Positions 56,201 to 64,000 of a DNA stretch of 64,000 nucleotides are shown here, in pieces. Origin of the DNA: Conchocele bisecta (Eukaryota > Mollusca > Bivalvia > Lucinida > Thyasiridae). The notes below the pieces were generated by a model. It ran no database searches, had not been told where the DNA came from, and saw only the letters and a program-made list of their open reading frames with translations. Location: positions 35,548,508 through 35,612,507 of the forward strand of contig CM055280.1 of assembly GCA_029237695.1 (NCBI GenBank), in the 5' to 3' direction. The position numbers and the translations under genes are program-made. The stretch's first letter is position 1. Every line of letters begins with the position of its first letter.

Positions 56201-57163
56201 CTTGGACAAGTATGTGGATCGCGGAGATTTCGAACTGATACAGATGGACACTGACAGCATGTACATCGCGCTGTCGGAGAAGACGCTGGCGGCAGTGGTG
56301 AGAAAGAATATGAAGAGAAAGTTTAATAAGGAGAAGACCGAGTGGTTGGCGTGGGACGTGTGGAGCAACAGTGAGTGAGTGAGTGAATAGGGTTTAACGT
56401 CCGCTTTTCTGACATAGAGGTACAAGCCTCAGGGAGTCTACACGCAGACGGGTCAACGGGGTCGAGTCCCATATCCACCTGTCCAAGGGGGGTAAATCCC
56501 AACTTCAGAACTCAATATTTACAATCAAAATATATATTCAGTCCTGAAATTAGAACAACCTGATCTGGTGCCAGGCCCTCGCCACACCAGCATCATTTAT
56601 CCCATCCCCTAAAAGTAATAGGATTAGCGCTAATCTTACTTTTATATATGGGGCATAGCCCGACTCAACTCTCACATACAAGAAAGCCAAAAATGTACAT
56701 GAGGGCCAAATCCGGTATAGTGGGTTCCGGAAAGTATGAACCCAATCGTTAAGCCAGTTTAGTCGCCTTTTACGACAAGCAATGGCTACTGCAGCACTAT
56801 TCTCAGGATCAGTTGATCCCGCCCCGGTGCCTGCACGGGGCGTGGAGCAACAGAACTCCGGGACTGTTCAAGCTGGAATTCGAAGGGGATAGAGCCATCG
56901 CTCTGTGTAGCAAGTGTTACTACATGAGAAGTGATGGAAAATCTAAGCACTCGGCCAAGGGGATGTCGAAGAGTTCTAACGATCTGACTTGGGGAAGGTA
57001 TAAGAGTGCTCTCGAAGGGGGTAGGGATATGGCGGAGAACAGGGGATTCCGAATGATTAACGGGGTGATGAAGACGTACTGTCAACAAAAATTAGGACTC
57101 TCGGCGTACTACGACAAGAGGAGAGTGATGGAAGACGGGTTACACACCGAGCCTATAGGATAG
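53209..57163 (+). pseudogene. Protein-primed family B DNA polymerase (PolB), broken
   Basis: Replicative polymerase of the element. N-terminal region (residues ~110-215): DDYLCLFRCIA and GGHSFLI resemble the Cys and His blocks of an OTU-type protease fold. Then a zinc-finger-like YGCTGCQQRFTKTC..H..H (225-250), a nuclease-like block FQFHGCYWHGC (326-336), exonuclease ExoI YDFEAYL (Asp401, Glu403) and ExoII VGFNCSRYDLN. Polymerase motifs: A YDANALYLSTL (~55432), B KLVGNACCGKL (~55948), C MDTDSMY (56245-56265). A one-base deletion near 54940 shifts the frame, and a SINE (56372-56841) interrupts the C-terminal region. After the SINE the frame continues to a stop at 57163. Start at 53209 is the first ATG; none upstream is in frame. 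Confidence 0.9.
56372..56841 (+). mobile_element. SINE inserted in PolB
   Basis: About 470 bp, starting with GTGAGTGAGTGA-type repeats and GGTTTAACGTCC, with a B-box-like GGGGTCGAGTCCC and the shared core CCTGATCTGGTGCCAGGCCC. Flanked by the perfect 12-bp duplication GTGGAGCAACAG (56360-56371 and 56842-56853). The 3' end differs from the other family 1 copies (TTTACGACAAGCAATGGCTA). Confidence 0.85.
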
Positions 57164-57196
57164 GTAAAAAAAAAAGAAGAGAACTCTGAGAGAATA

Positions 57197-58240
57197 CTAA
57201 AGACTCTGACGATCCGGGGGTAGCTGGGTGTCAGAAGGCACCGCAAGAAGTTCTTCGCGAACAAACCCTCGAGATGGCCCATCATCCAAATAGTAGAGCA
57301 CGGGCTCATCGGGCTTGGTAATAGATCGATCTAGATGATATACATTGAGAGACCACACGGGATCAGTCGCGCGGCAGCTGCCACCTTCGAGCTCTCCCGG
57401 TTGATAGAGGGGTACCGGACGTCATATCCGATGGAAGCCGTTGCTCCTCTAAACCAACGGGTCGCCCACGCGAGACGGCAGAGGGCTCGCTCGTCACCCT
57501 TTTAAACTTGATAGCATCTACGGGCTTCTTACCTATCAATCTGGTCACCTCTCCGTTCAGTGCGGAGACCACGGCGGGCAGTCTGGCCACCCACTCGGTC
57601 GATCGCGAATGAGGTCTACAAGTTCTTTAGCGTATTGGTGTCCGAACAGTCTCTCAGCCAGGGTTCGATTGAAGCGCTCCACGATCCCCTGGTCCGGTGG
57701 ATGTTGACGCGGCCGCGTCTGACAGAAACGTCGTGCTAGACAATAGATGAGAGACCACGCCCATGAACTCGCGGCCGGGATCGACCTGGAGAAGATTCGG
57801 CCATTTGAGAGGACTCCTCTTATATTATACGGGAGAGAGCCTCGGCCACCTCCTTAGACTCTTTAGTGGCCAACGGCTCAGCCCCCTTTTTATATGACTC
57901 GTACGTCAACGATTGTCAGCGCGTACTTGTACGTCTTACGACCGACGCGATCGTGAGGGAGAGAAACAGGAGATCCGCTTGGTGAACTTGGTTCGGTACC
58001 GGCACGTCGAATTTCGGGCGCGGAATATTGTGAGGCGCGGGTAAATAGATCTGCCAGATGGCCTGCTTCTTGAGCCATTCCTTGACAGCGTTTTCTGAAA
58101 CCTTGGTCGCCGCCGCGAGGTTCTTGATGGCAGCGAGTCCTTCCAGTAGCAAGCGGGGGGCTGGGGGGGCTATAGTACATGTTCGCTAGCTTGCACGTTA
58201 GGCGAACTGATAGTTTGGTATTAAGTTTGCGCGTGTTCAT
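57197..58240 (-). pseudogene. Polinton integrase (DDE, rve type), broken
   Basis: Retroviral-like integrase that would insert the element. The catalytic triad is visible in three separate frames: first Asp in VHQADLLFL (57973-57975), second Asp in QVDPGREFMG (57780-57782), and Glu in GIVERFN (57677-57679). The second Asp and the Glu are 34 residues apart, matching the D35E rule. The C-terminal part (WSLNVYHLDRSITK, then DDGPSRGFVREELL) is chromodomain-like. The N-terminus MNTRKLNTKLSVRL overlaps the upstream ORF by 20 bp. At least four frame changes occur. It converges with PolB, leaving only 33 bp between stops. Confidence 0.85.
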
Positions 58241-58571
58241 CGTATGCGATGTATTCCAATATATCGGACAATCTCCAACATGCCCTCGCCAGATCGTCCG
58301 TTAACTGCGTCGATAATAATAAACCTTTGTTGGAAGTACTATCGCGATTGGGGGTTAAGTTCTGAAGGAACTTGGGAAAATCTAATCCCCCAGGATTGGT
58401 GGAGGAATCTAACATCCGCTTTGCGAAAAGGGTGGCTGCTTTTTCGTCCTCACGCCACGTCTCGAGAGAATCTCGGGCCAGACGAATCATACCCTTTGCA
58501 CCAACCATGCGGTGTTTAAGGGCAGTGTAGCCTACATCAATCATAGCAAAATAAAGTTTGTCAACTGACAT
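58221..58571 (-). CDS. Polinton small ORF, unknown function
   Basis: 116 codons, MSVDKLYFAMIDVGYTALKH at the start. Helical and charged, with no membrane segment or motif recognised. Intact, and its 3' end overlaps the integrase start. The leader at 58572-58620 is AT-rich (ATATATATATTTATAAAAAA) and could be a late promoter or a terminator. Confidence 0.55.
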   Translation of the reverse strand: MSVDKLYFAMIDVGYTALKHRMVGAKGMIRLARDSLETWREDEKAATLFAKRMLDSSTNPGGLDFPKFLQNLTPNRDSTSNKGLLLSTQLTDDLARACWRLSDILEYIAYDEHAQT

Positions 58572-58619
58572 CTTTCTATATATATATATTTATAAAAAAA
58601 GTTATGTAAAATAATTACT

Positions 58620-59051
58620 TTAAAATCTCGATTGAATATAGTAGCCGACGAGCCCCACCACACCCATTCCCACGACGATGAACGCGATCTCGCGGTCTTT
58701 TTGGGGCTCTGACGGTACATAGAAATCTGAAAGTTGGGGCTCACGATCCAGCGGCGCGAGACTTTTGTGCGGATATGCCAGCGCGTACTCGCGGTTGGCT
58801 TCTTCAAAGTTCTGAAAAGTTTGTGCGGCGTGATTTTCGCGGCGAAGCTCTTCATTGACCCAGTCCAGATGGGCGGTTCGTTTTTTCGACCACGCTTCCT
58901 TTGCGCTATTGAGTTGTTCTACAGCTAAATCGTGACGCTTACGCTCCTCATCCACGTTCGAGCTTCTCATTTTAGAGAATATAAAGTTGCTACCGCTGAA
59001 CGCCAATGTGTTTACAAGCGCACCACCTACTATTACTGCGATTGAAGCCAT
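58620..59051 (-). CDS. Polinton membrane-associated protein with coiled coil
   Basis: 143 codons. N-terminal hydrophobic stretch IAVIVGGALVNTLAF (residues 4-18), a central charged helix DEERKRHDLAVEQLNSAKEA of coiled-coil type, then EPQLSDFYVPSEPQKDREIA and a C-terminal membrane helix FIVVGMGVVGLVGYYI. I recall similar proteins in invertebrate Polintons, function unknown; a virion membrane or minor structural role is a guess. Intact. One base separates it from the next upstream gene, consistent with one transcription unit. Confidence 0.6.
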   Translation of the reverse strand: MASIAVIVGGALVNTLAFSGSNFIFSKMRSSNVDEERKRHDLAVEQLNSAKEAWSKKRTAHLDWVNEELRRENHAAQTFQNFEEANREYALAYPHKSLAPLDREPQLSDFYVPSEPQKDREIAFIVVGMGVVGLVGYYIQSRF

Positions 59052-59288
59052 TTATTTCCATATATTAACTGGTAGAATTCCAGCTTTAACTAGATAATCT
59101 CGGGTCCAAACTGCGGCCGCTACATCTAAGGTCGCGAGCCCTACGTCTCTCACAGTAAGTCCAATTTGGGAGCGGATCCTCCTAGGGCCATCTTTTGATA
59201 GTCGAGCATACCCGATACTGAAACCCGATATCACCACGGCGTGATAAAGCGCATTCACTAATAATATTTTACCATCTTGTTCAGCCAT
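59052..59288 (-). CDS. Polinton small hydrophobic protein
   Basis: 78 codons, MAEQDGKILLVNALYHAVVI at the start, with an amphipathic or membrane helix at residues 8-28 and a second hydrophobic region VRDVGLATLDVAAAVW. Its stop abuts the ATG of the coiled-coil protein. Intact. Function unknown. Confidence 0.55.
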   Translation of the reverse strand: MAEQDGKILLVNALYHAVVISGFSIGYARLSKDGPRRIRSQIGLTVRDVGLATLDVAAAVWTRDYLVKAGILPVNIWK

Positions 59289-59318
59289 TATAATTATTGC
59301 ATATAAAAGGGGTCGCGA

Positions 59319-59561
59319 TCAATGTTTAAATGGGGCGCATCCAATCGCGATTGGTGTTTCGTAACTTTCTTTCTGAACACTGGTGGTTGTTTTTTTCGAT
59401 AATATGGGGTATTTCCACACGCACAGGGCACCAACAACTGCCAGACCACCACCAACAACCCAACTCCAATTCACGAATTTGGGTTCAATCGGATTCGCCC
59501 AACCTCGATTGGGTGTTGAGTGTGCTTCCAATTCGTGAATTGGGGGTGTTGTTGTACTCAA
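59319..59561 (-). CDS. Polinton single-pass membrane protein
   Basis: 80 codons. A polar N-terminus, one clear transmembrane helix WSWVVGGGLAVVGALCVW (residues 32-49), and a basic C-terminal side. Overlaps the decayed tail of the upstream gene. Function unknown. Confidence 0.5.
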   Translation of the reverse strand: MSTTTPPIHELEAHSTPNRGWANPIEPKFVNWSWVVGGGLAVVGALCVWKYPILSKKTTTSVQKESYETPIAIGCAPFKH

Positions 59562-60387
59562 CTCTGTCGTCAGATGTTTTGCTGTCTCCGTCCGATTGCA
59601 ATGACTGTTTAGCCTCTCGAAGCTCGGCGGAGTATTTTATCTTGTTTAACTTTTCGGGTGGCAGCCGCCGCCCGCCCAGCTGCCTGTCTTTTGGGATTTT
59701 TTTATATGCGGTATGTCATCCAGTGGCGGAGTAACACTCGGGTTCGATTGGGTTGGAGCAATCGGGTTCAACTCTGTCACTCTCGCGGGTGTGTCTTGTG
59801 TCATCATTTATGATATTAATATTAGGGCTTATAGTTCGTGGGCATATATGTCCAAATTGACAGTGTTTACCCGTGGTCAACGCGGTTGTCAGCGGAGCTA
59901 AGTACATTCCAAACTTGTGATAAATTGAGCAGCAGGCTGTTCTAAGAGTGTGATCTATAAAAGGGTCAGTCTCTAGATCGTCAATCAATCCCGCGGTGTT
60001 TGGTATAGGGAGAAGTATACTAACGGCGGTTGCGTACAAATGAATAGCCGCCGATCCGAGAGTTTTTGTCATCTCCGCACCTAACCTAGATTCGTATCGT
60101 GCATACATTTTATCGATCTCCGCATCTGACATCTTATCCACCTGAAAAACTGAGAGACGCCTACCGAGATAATGCCATGATTGTCCCCCAGCAACCAGCG
60201 CAGCTAGCCGCTCTCGTCGCGCCGCATTTTCATTTTCATTCGGAGTCGTTGCACTCAACCCAATACCAACCGCCGTTGGAGTTGGAGTTGATTCCGATTG
60301 CTCTGTCGGATCATTATCTTTCAGGATGTTGGCAGTCGGAGTTGAGGTTTCTTCCATTAGCTGATCGAGAAGTTCGTCGCAGTTCAT
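59485..60387 (-). pseudogene. Polinton ORF, unknown, with frameshifted tail
   Basis: 223 codons are open (60387-59716), with an acidic Ser/Thr/Pro-rich N-terminus, then WHYLGRRLSVFQVDKMSDAE, IDKMYARYESRLG and a hydrophobic helical part (SAAIHLYATAVSILLPIPNT). The frame then closes, but a neighbouring frame reads RQLGGRRLPPEKLNKIKYSA and AELREAKQSLQSDG down to a stop at 59485, after an A7 run near 59696-59702. I read this as one gene with a late frameshift. It may be a capsid-associated protein; not recognised. Confidence 0.5.
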
Positions 60388-60675
60388 TTTTCTTAAAATT
60401 ATTAATTAATTCTATTCTAACAAGTCTCATCACTTTAACATATTGCCAAGCGCACCACCCGGATACTTATGATCACCATTATGCTCGCAACAAAGCTCGC
60501 AGCGGAGCACCAAATTGTTAACATTGTTAACCATTGTTCAGCATTTGTTCAACATTTGTTAAGCATTTGTTCAGCATTGTTCAGCATTGTTCAGCAATTG
60601 CTAAGCATTGTTAAGCATTTACTCGGCAATTACTAACGAGCGTTAAGTAATTGCTAATTAATTATAAAATTAAAA
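60388..60675. other. Intergenic, degenerate TTGTTCAGCA repeats
   Basis: From about 60508 to 60650, 10-14-bp units such as CATTGTTCAGCA, CATTTGTTAAG and CAATTGCTAAG repeat about ten times. It is the only long non-coding stretch between genes of the leftward cluster and lies upstream of 60387, so it could hold a promoter or replication signal. Confidence 0.5.
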
Positions 60676-61359
60676 TTAATTGATAATTTCGTAAGCAGTT
60701 GGTTGATCAGTCTTTAGCAAAAGCTTGGCGTGCTTAGTTTCCGAAAGCATCTGTCGAACCTCCAGGCGCCCCTCGAGCGTTGGGATAACGTCATTCTCTC
60801 GAAGACAGTCATCGAATGAGTCTCGGTCCTTGCAGTGAAAGAGGGCGCCCACCCATTTCGTTTGCTCGCGCAGATCCTTGAGGACGGCGTTGTACTTTTG
60901 AGTGGATATCCATACGCTTTGCCTAGCATGGCGGCCAGAAAATGCGAGCTCGGAGAGCATGTCCTTCTTTTTGGTCATCGCCGCCTTGGCCGAGCAATCG
61001 TCAATCACGTATAGGGTGGGCTCACCCTGGAATTTTTGGTATAAACCATGCAACCAATCGTGAAGCCTATCACCGGGGTCAATAACGTATACCTCAGGGT
61101 CGGTTCATATCCACGGGCGCCGCTGATAAGTATCGTTGTGCCGCACAGTGGGACACAGGATCACAATATGACGAAAGGCATTGCGGTAGGAGCCTCGAGC
61201 AAGTCTAGGATGAAAAACCGTTTTTCCACATCCTGTCTGCCCACATATTATGGCAGAGTGGGCATCTCCAATCCTGAATTGGTATTGATTGTTAATTTTC
61301 TTAAAATTAATTAATAAATCGTTAGACTTAGTAGAGTGCTGAGACGTATAAGTACACAT
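60676..61359 (-). pseudogene. FtsK/HerA-type DNA-packaging ATPase with a nonsense codon
   Basis: P-loop ATPase of the A32-like family that packages DNA into capsids. Walker A GQTGCGKT (about 61219-61242), Walker B LYVIDDCSA (about 60988-61014), followed by the sensor-like SVWISTQKYNAVLKDLREQ. Both halves are in the same frame, separated by a single TGA at 61105-61107 where a tryptophan would fit the context. The TGA is either a pseudogenising mutation or an assembly error. The N-terminal 15 or so codons overlap the capsid gene 3' end, so the true start may lie further in. Confidence 0.85.
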
Positions 61360-62177
61360 TCAATGGCCCGGCTCCGTCCGCCTCTTTGGTTATCTGGATC
61401 GTCACACCCTCGCTAGCGTTCTCAACTTGGCGTCCGTTGCCGTGTATTTGGTCGTCGTCGCTGGCTCGCATGTCTAGCCATAACGCGTATTTGGTATTCA
61501 GGAAATCCGCGAGGGAGACGGCCGAGAGATGCAGGTCTTTGGCAACTGCTGCAACCTCCGGAGAGCGCTTAGAGCCGGCAGCAAACTGCTTTCTTACTTC
61601 GTCCCACTGCTGGTGCGCGCGAAGACCGCGCTGTAGAGTTGATTGGGTACTCCTCGATCGTCACCTCTACCTTCGTGATTTTGGGGGTTATAGAATTTGT
61701 CGGTTTTTCTAGCACCGAACGCGAACCGAGCATCCTCGAACAACATCAGTATACCTTTCATCGAGCGGGCGGGTACGTTGACGTTAATATTCCACAATGT
61801 GTCGCCTTTGTCTTTCGTCATCTTGCGATGGCGAAGAACTCGGTCGTAAAGTATGGCAACGCGCCCGGCGTACTGGGTTCTGATCAATCGCGCGAGTTCG
61901 GATATCGTGACCATGTCGTACTCAAAGTCGAGCGGGATGTAGAAGCGGTTGCCGTAAGAGCCCGCGACTGCGTTGTCGCTCGCAACGTTATCTGCCTTGT
62001 TACCAGCCCCGATTCTAAGTTTGGTTACGTTCTTATTTCGACTGGTGTCAATACCCTGATAGACAGCGTTTTCGCGCTCTTGCGCCGTCATCCATAGGTC
62101 CTGATAACAATGGTAGACGTCGCTGTCATCGATCGACATCACCTCATTACCAGAAATCTTTATCATGGTCTTCTTGA
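61328..62177 (-). pseudogene. Major capsid protein (double jelly-roll), 3' part, frameshifted
   Basis: Open from the gap edge (62177) to about 61594 with SGNEVMSIDDSDVYHCYQDL, RFYIPLDFEYD and RILRHRKM-like strand-rich text (e.g. AGRVAILYDRVLRHRK). A neighbouring frame then continues HQQWDEVRKQFAAGSKRSPE to QVENASEGVTIQITK and a stop at 61328-61330. The switch lies at about 61615-61635 and indicates a small indel. The FYIPLDFEYD and GNR(F/L)YIPL-type blocks are what I associate with Polinton/adintovirus capsids. The 5' part is lost in the gap. Confidence 0.8.
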
Positions 62178-62677
62178 NNNNNNNNNNNNNNNNNNNNNNN
62201 NNNNNNNNNNNNNNNNNNNNNNNNNNNNNNNNNNNNNNNNNNNNNNNNNNNNNNNNNNNNNNNNNNNNNNNNNNNNNNNNNNNNNNNNNNNNNNNNNNNN
62301 NNNNNNNNNNNNNNNNNNNNNNNNNNNNNNNNNNNNNNNNNNNNNNNNNNNNNNNNNNNNNNNNNNNNNNNNNNNNNNNNNNNNNNNNNNNNNNNNNNNN
62401 NNNNNNNNNNNNNNNNNNNNNNNNNNNNNNNNNNNNNNNNNNNNNNNNNNNNNNNNNNNNNNNNNNNNNNNNNNNNNNNNNNNNNNNNNNNNNNNNNNNN
62501 NNNNNNNNNNNNNNNNNNNNNNNNNNNNNNNNNNNNNNNNNNNNNNNNNNNNNNNNNNNNNNNNNNNNNNNNNNNNNNNNNNNNNNNNNNNNNNNNNNNN
62601 NNNNNNNNNNNNNNNNNNNNNNNNNNNNNNNNNNNNNNNNNNNNNNNNNNNNNNNNNNNNNNNNNNNNNNNNNNNNN
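62178..62677. other. Assembly gap (500 N)
   Basis: Exactly 500 N, the usual placeholder for a gap of unknown length. It cuts the capsid gene. Reading frames across it are meaningless. Confidence 0.99.
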
Positions 62678-62740
62678 TGACGCCGACGCCGGGGTGACAA
62701 CATAAGCTCTACTTATTCTACGAATAGTCGAGCTAAAAAC
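62678..62740 (+). repeat. 3' end of a tandem-repeat cassette (family A-like)
   Basis: GACGCCGACGCCGGGGTGAC, ATAAGCTC and GTCGAGCTAAAAAC parallel the end of the family A copy at 14527-14590. So the first sequence after the gap is a host repeat, not the Polinton. Confidence 0.6.
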
Positions 62741-63570
62741 TTGAAATACTTTCAAAATGAAATATTTTCGACTAGCAACTTATAGAAATGAATAGCCCCC
62801 ACTCTATTACAGAAGATATTGCCTACTTACGGACAATAACCATGAATAGAGTGTATAAAACAGCCAAACGAAAATGAGCACCAAAAAGGATACTTTCACG
62901 CCAGCCGTCCGAGGCAAAAGAGGAAGTCTCCCGTGCGCGCATGCGCGGTCGATATGGGATGGGACAGGTGTAAGTGCGGACTAGGTGCGGGTCAATAAAT
63001 TGTATTCGGAATGGGTAGCCCCAATAGAAGAAGCTATATAGCAACATATAACAGGGAAGTATGATACAGAAACAGTTTACGGAAATGTAATACCCAGGTA
63101 TAATAATTTACCTGTATAAATTACCTGTAATAATTTAGCTGGACATTTCGTGGTCAAGCTGGAGAAGGCTATTGTTCTCTCTACAGGTAAGGTGTACAGA
63201 GCGCACGAGAAAACGGGTCTTATGACATGCATTAATGTTCAGTTTGTAGCATAGAAAGAGTTTGACCTTGACCCTAGAGCCCGGAATTATTTTTAATAGT
63301 CCTATATTCATCTCCATATCATAGTAAAGGTATGTATAAAGTTTTATGACTGTAGCTGATAAGGTGTTGAAGTAATGACCGTAACACAAAAATAGCGACA
63401 ATTACTTCAGTTTGATTATTCAGCAAGAAACGAGATATGTTTGCCCTCAGCTACTGGCTTTGATGCCATATTTGGAAGATAGTACCGACTAATGAGCGGC
63501 GGCATATCAGGAACCTGAAAATAACGGAACCACATTTTTCTCACAGGTTACAGTTACATTATCCAAGTTC
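62741..63570. other. No gene supported
   Basis: No Polinton protein, terminal repeat or AGTAGT-type end is visible. A family A-like phrase (TTTGACCTTGACCCTAGAGC) occurs at about 63260. Confidence 0.5.
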
Positions 63571-63575
63571 ATTAA

Positions 63576-63787
63576 CCCTTACAATGCTGAATTAATTTGT
63601 CTCGTCTGCTGAATATTTTTTATTCTCCATTTTTCTCATAAAAAACTTGGTTTGGCAGCACTTTAGAATCATTTCCAATGGAAATGGAAATGATTCTAAA
63701 ATTCTGCCAAACCATGTTTTTACTGAGAGAAAAGACAAAATATGATTTAACAGCAGACGACTATTTTCGGTTCCCGCATTCTAAGGG
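63576..63787. mobile_element. TTAA-type MITE, CCCTTA family, copy 2
   Basis: TTAACCCTTACAATGCTG mirrored by GCATTCTAAGGGTTAA, with CGTCTGCTG / CAGCAGACG and AGCACTTTAGAATCATTTCC / GGAAATGATTCTAAAATTCT inside. Confidence 0.65.
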
Positions 63788-63851
63788 TTAAAGGCACTTA
63801 GTCTCAGATATGCATAAAAAATGATGAAACAGAGCCAGAAAAATAGCTGAA

Positions 63852-64000
63852 CCCTTAAACCGCTACACACGACAATTGTCATCTGCTGTTGCTTTTATAT
63901 CTTGCCTTATTTCTCAATAAAAACATGTTGACAGCACTTCAGAAACATTCCCAATGGAAATGATTATGTAGTGCTATCAAAGCATGTTGTAAATTATTCT
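63852..64000. mobile_element. TTAA-type MITE, CCCTTA family, copy 3, cut by window end
   Basis: ACCCTTAAACCGCTACACAC and TCATCTGCTGTTGCTTTTAT match the left arm of 18095-18335. The right arm is outside the window. Confidence 0.65.

Larger units (their letters stand above)
52331..62177. mobile_element. Polinton/Maverick (adintovirus-like) element, degraded and incomplete
   Basis: The gene set of protein-primed PolB, retroviral-type integrase, FtsK/HerA-type ATPase and double-jelly-roll major capsid protein defines a Polinton. The left terminus begins AGTAGT, the type of end known for Polintons. Visible order: SAP-like ORF and PolB rightward, then integrase, four or five small ORFs, ATPase and capsid leftward. 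The adenain-like protease and minor capsid protein are not seen and would lie in or beyond the 500-N gap. Breaks: PolB frameshift and SINE insertion, multiple integrase frameshifts, an ATPase stop codon, frameshifts in two structural genes. The G+C content of the genes is clearly higher than that of the flanks. Confidence 0.9.

Noticed and set aside
62110..62755. ORFs that span the N gap
   Set aside because: They exist only because N is translated as unknown; only the left flank is real capsid sequence.

Overview
The window is eukaryotic and looks like an intron-rich, repeat-saturated invertebrate genome, most likely a bivalve mollusc. The evidence is low gene density, split coding sequence with GT-AG introns, many palindromic MITEs, several families of tandem-repeat cassettes, SINEs with clear target-site duplications, a DIRS-type retrotransposon and a Polinton/Maverick. 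The species cannot be named from the sequence alone.

Layout. 1-9,300: repeat cassettes, a 2.5 kb transposon with terminal inverted repeats (TIRs) CATTACGCAAACA, and MITEs. 9,480-40,110 (minus strand): three exons of one unidentified host gene, whose splice phases fit one another although two huge repeat-filled introns separate them. Two of the exons have partial upstream duplicates that keep the acceptor and the phase. 23,268-32,824: a second copy of the 2.5 kb transposon, split cleanly by a 7.2 kb DIRS retrotransposon (minus strand) with inverted terminal repeats, an internal complementary region, gag-like, RT-RNase H and tyrosine recombinase genes, all broken by frameshifts. 32,880-39,100: duplicated repeats, a 179-bp tandem-repeat cassette and nested MITEs. 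42,000-43,330: a SINE split by another tandem-repeat cassette. 43,940-48,897: a 5 kb DNA transposon with about 530-bp TIRs and decayed minus-strand coding sequence, inserted into a MITE. 50,700-52,200: a minisatellite and a SINE with an internal 23-bp expansion.

52,331 to at least 62,177: a degraded Polinton/Maverick (adintovirus-like) element. It starts with an AGTAGT palindromic terminus and a threefold tandem repeat. These are followed by a small SAP-like ORF and protein-primed family B DNA polymerase on the plus strand, then on the minus strand a retrovirus-type integrase, several small conserved-looking ORFs, an FtsK/HerA-type packaging ATPase and the major capsid protein. Polymerase, integrase, ATPase and capsid gene each carry at least one frameshift, nonsense codon or SINE insertion, so this copy is not a working unit. 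A 500-N assembly gap cuts the capsid gene, and the sequence beyond the gap is unrelated repeat, so the right arm (minor capsid, protease, right TIR) is not visible.

How the parts relate. Nearly all structure here is mobile-element biology, and insertions are nested deeply enough to give relative ages: DIRS after transposon copy B; cassette after SINE at 42.4 kb; cassette after TTAA MITE at 37.3 kb; SINE after Polinton at 56.4 kb; large TIR transposon after MITE at 43.9 kb. The only host coding sequence I can defend is the three-exon minus-strand gene.
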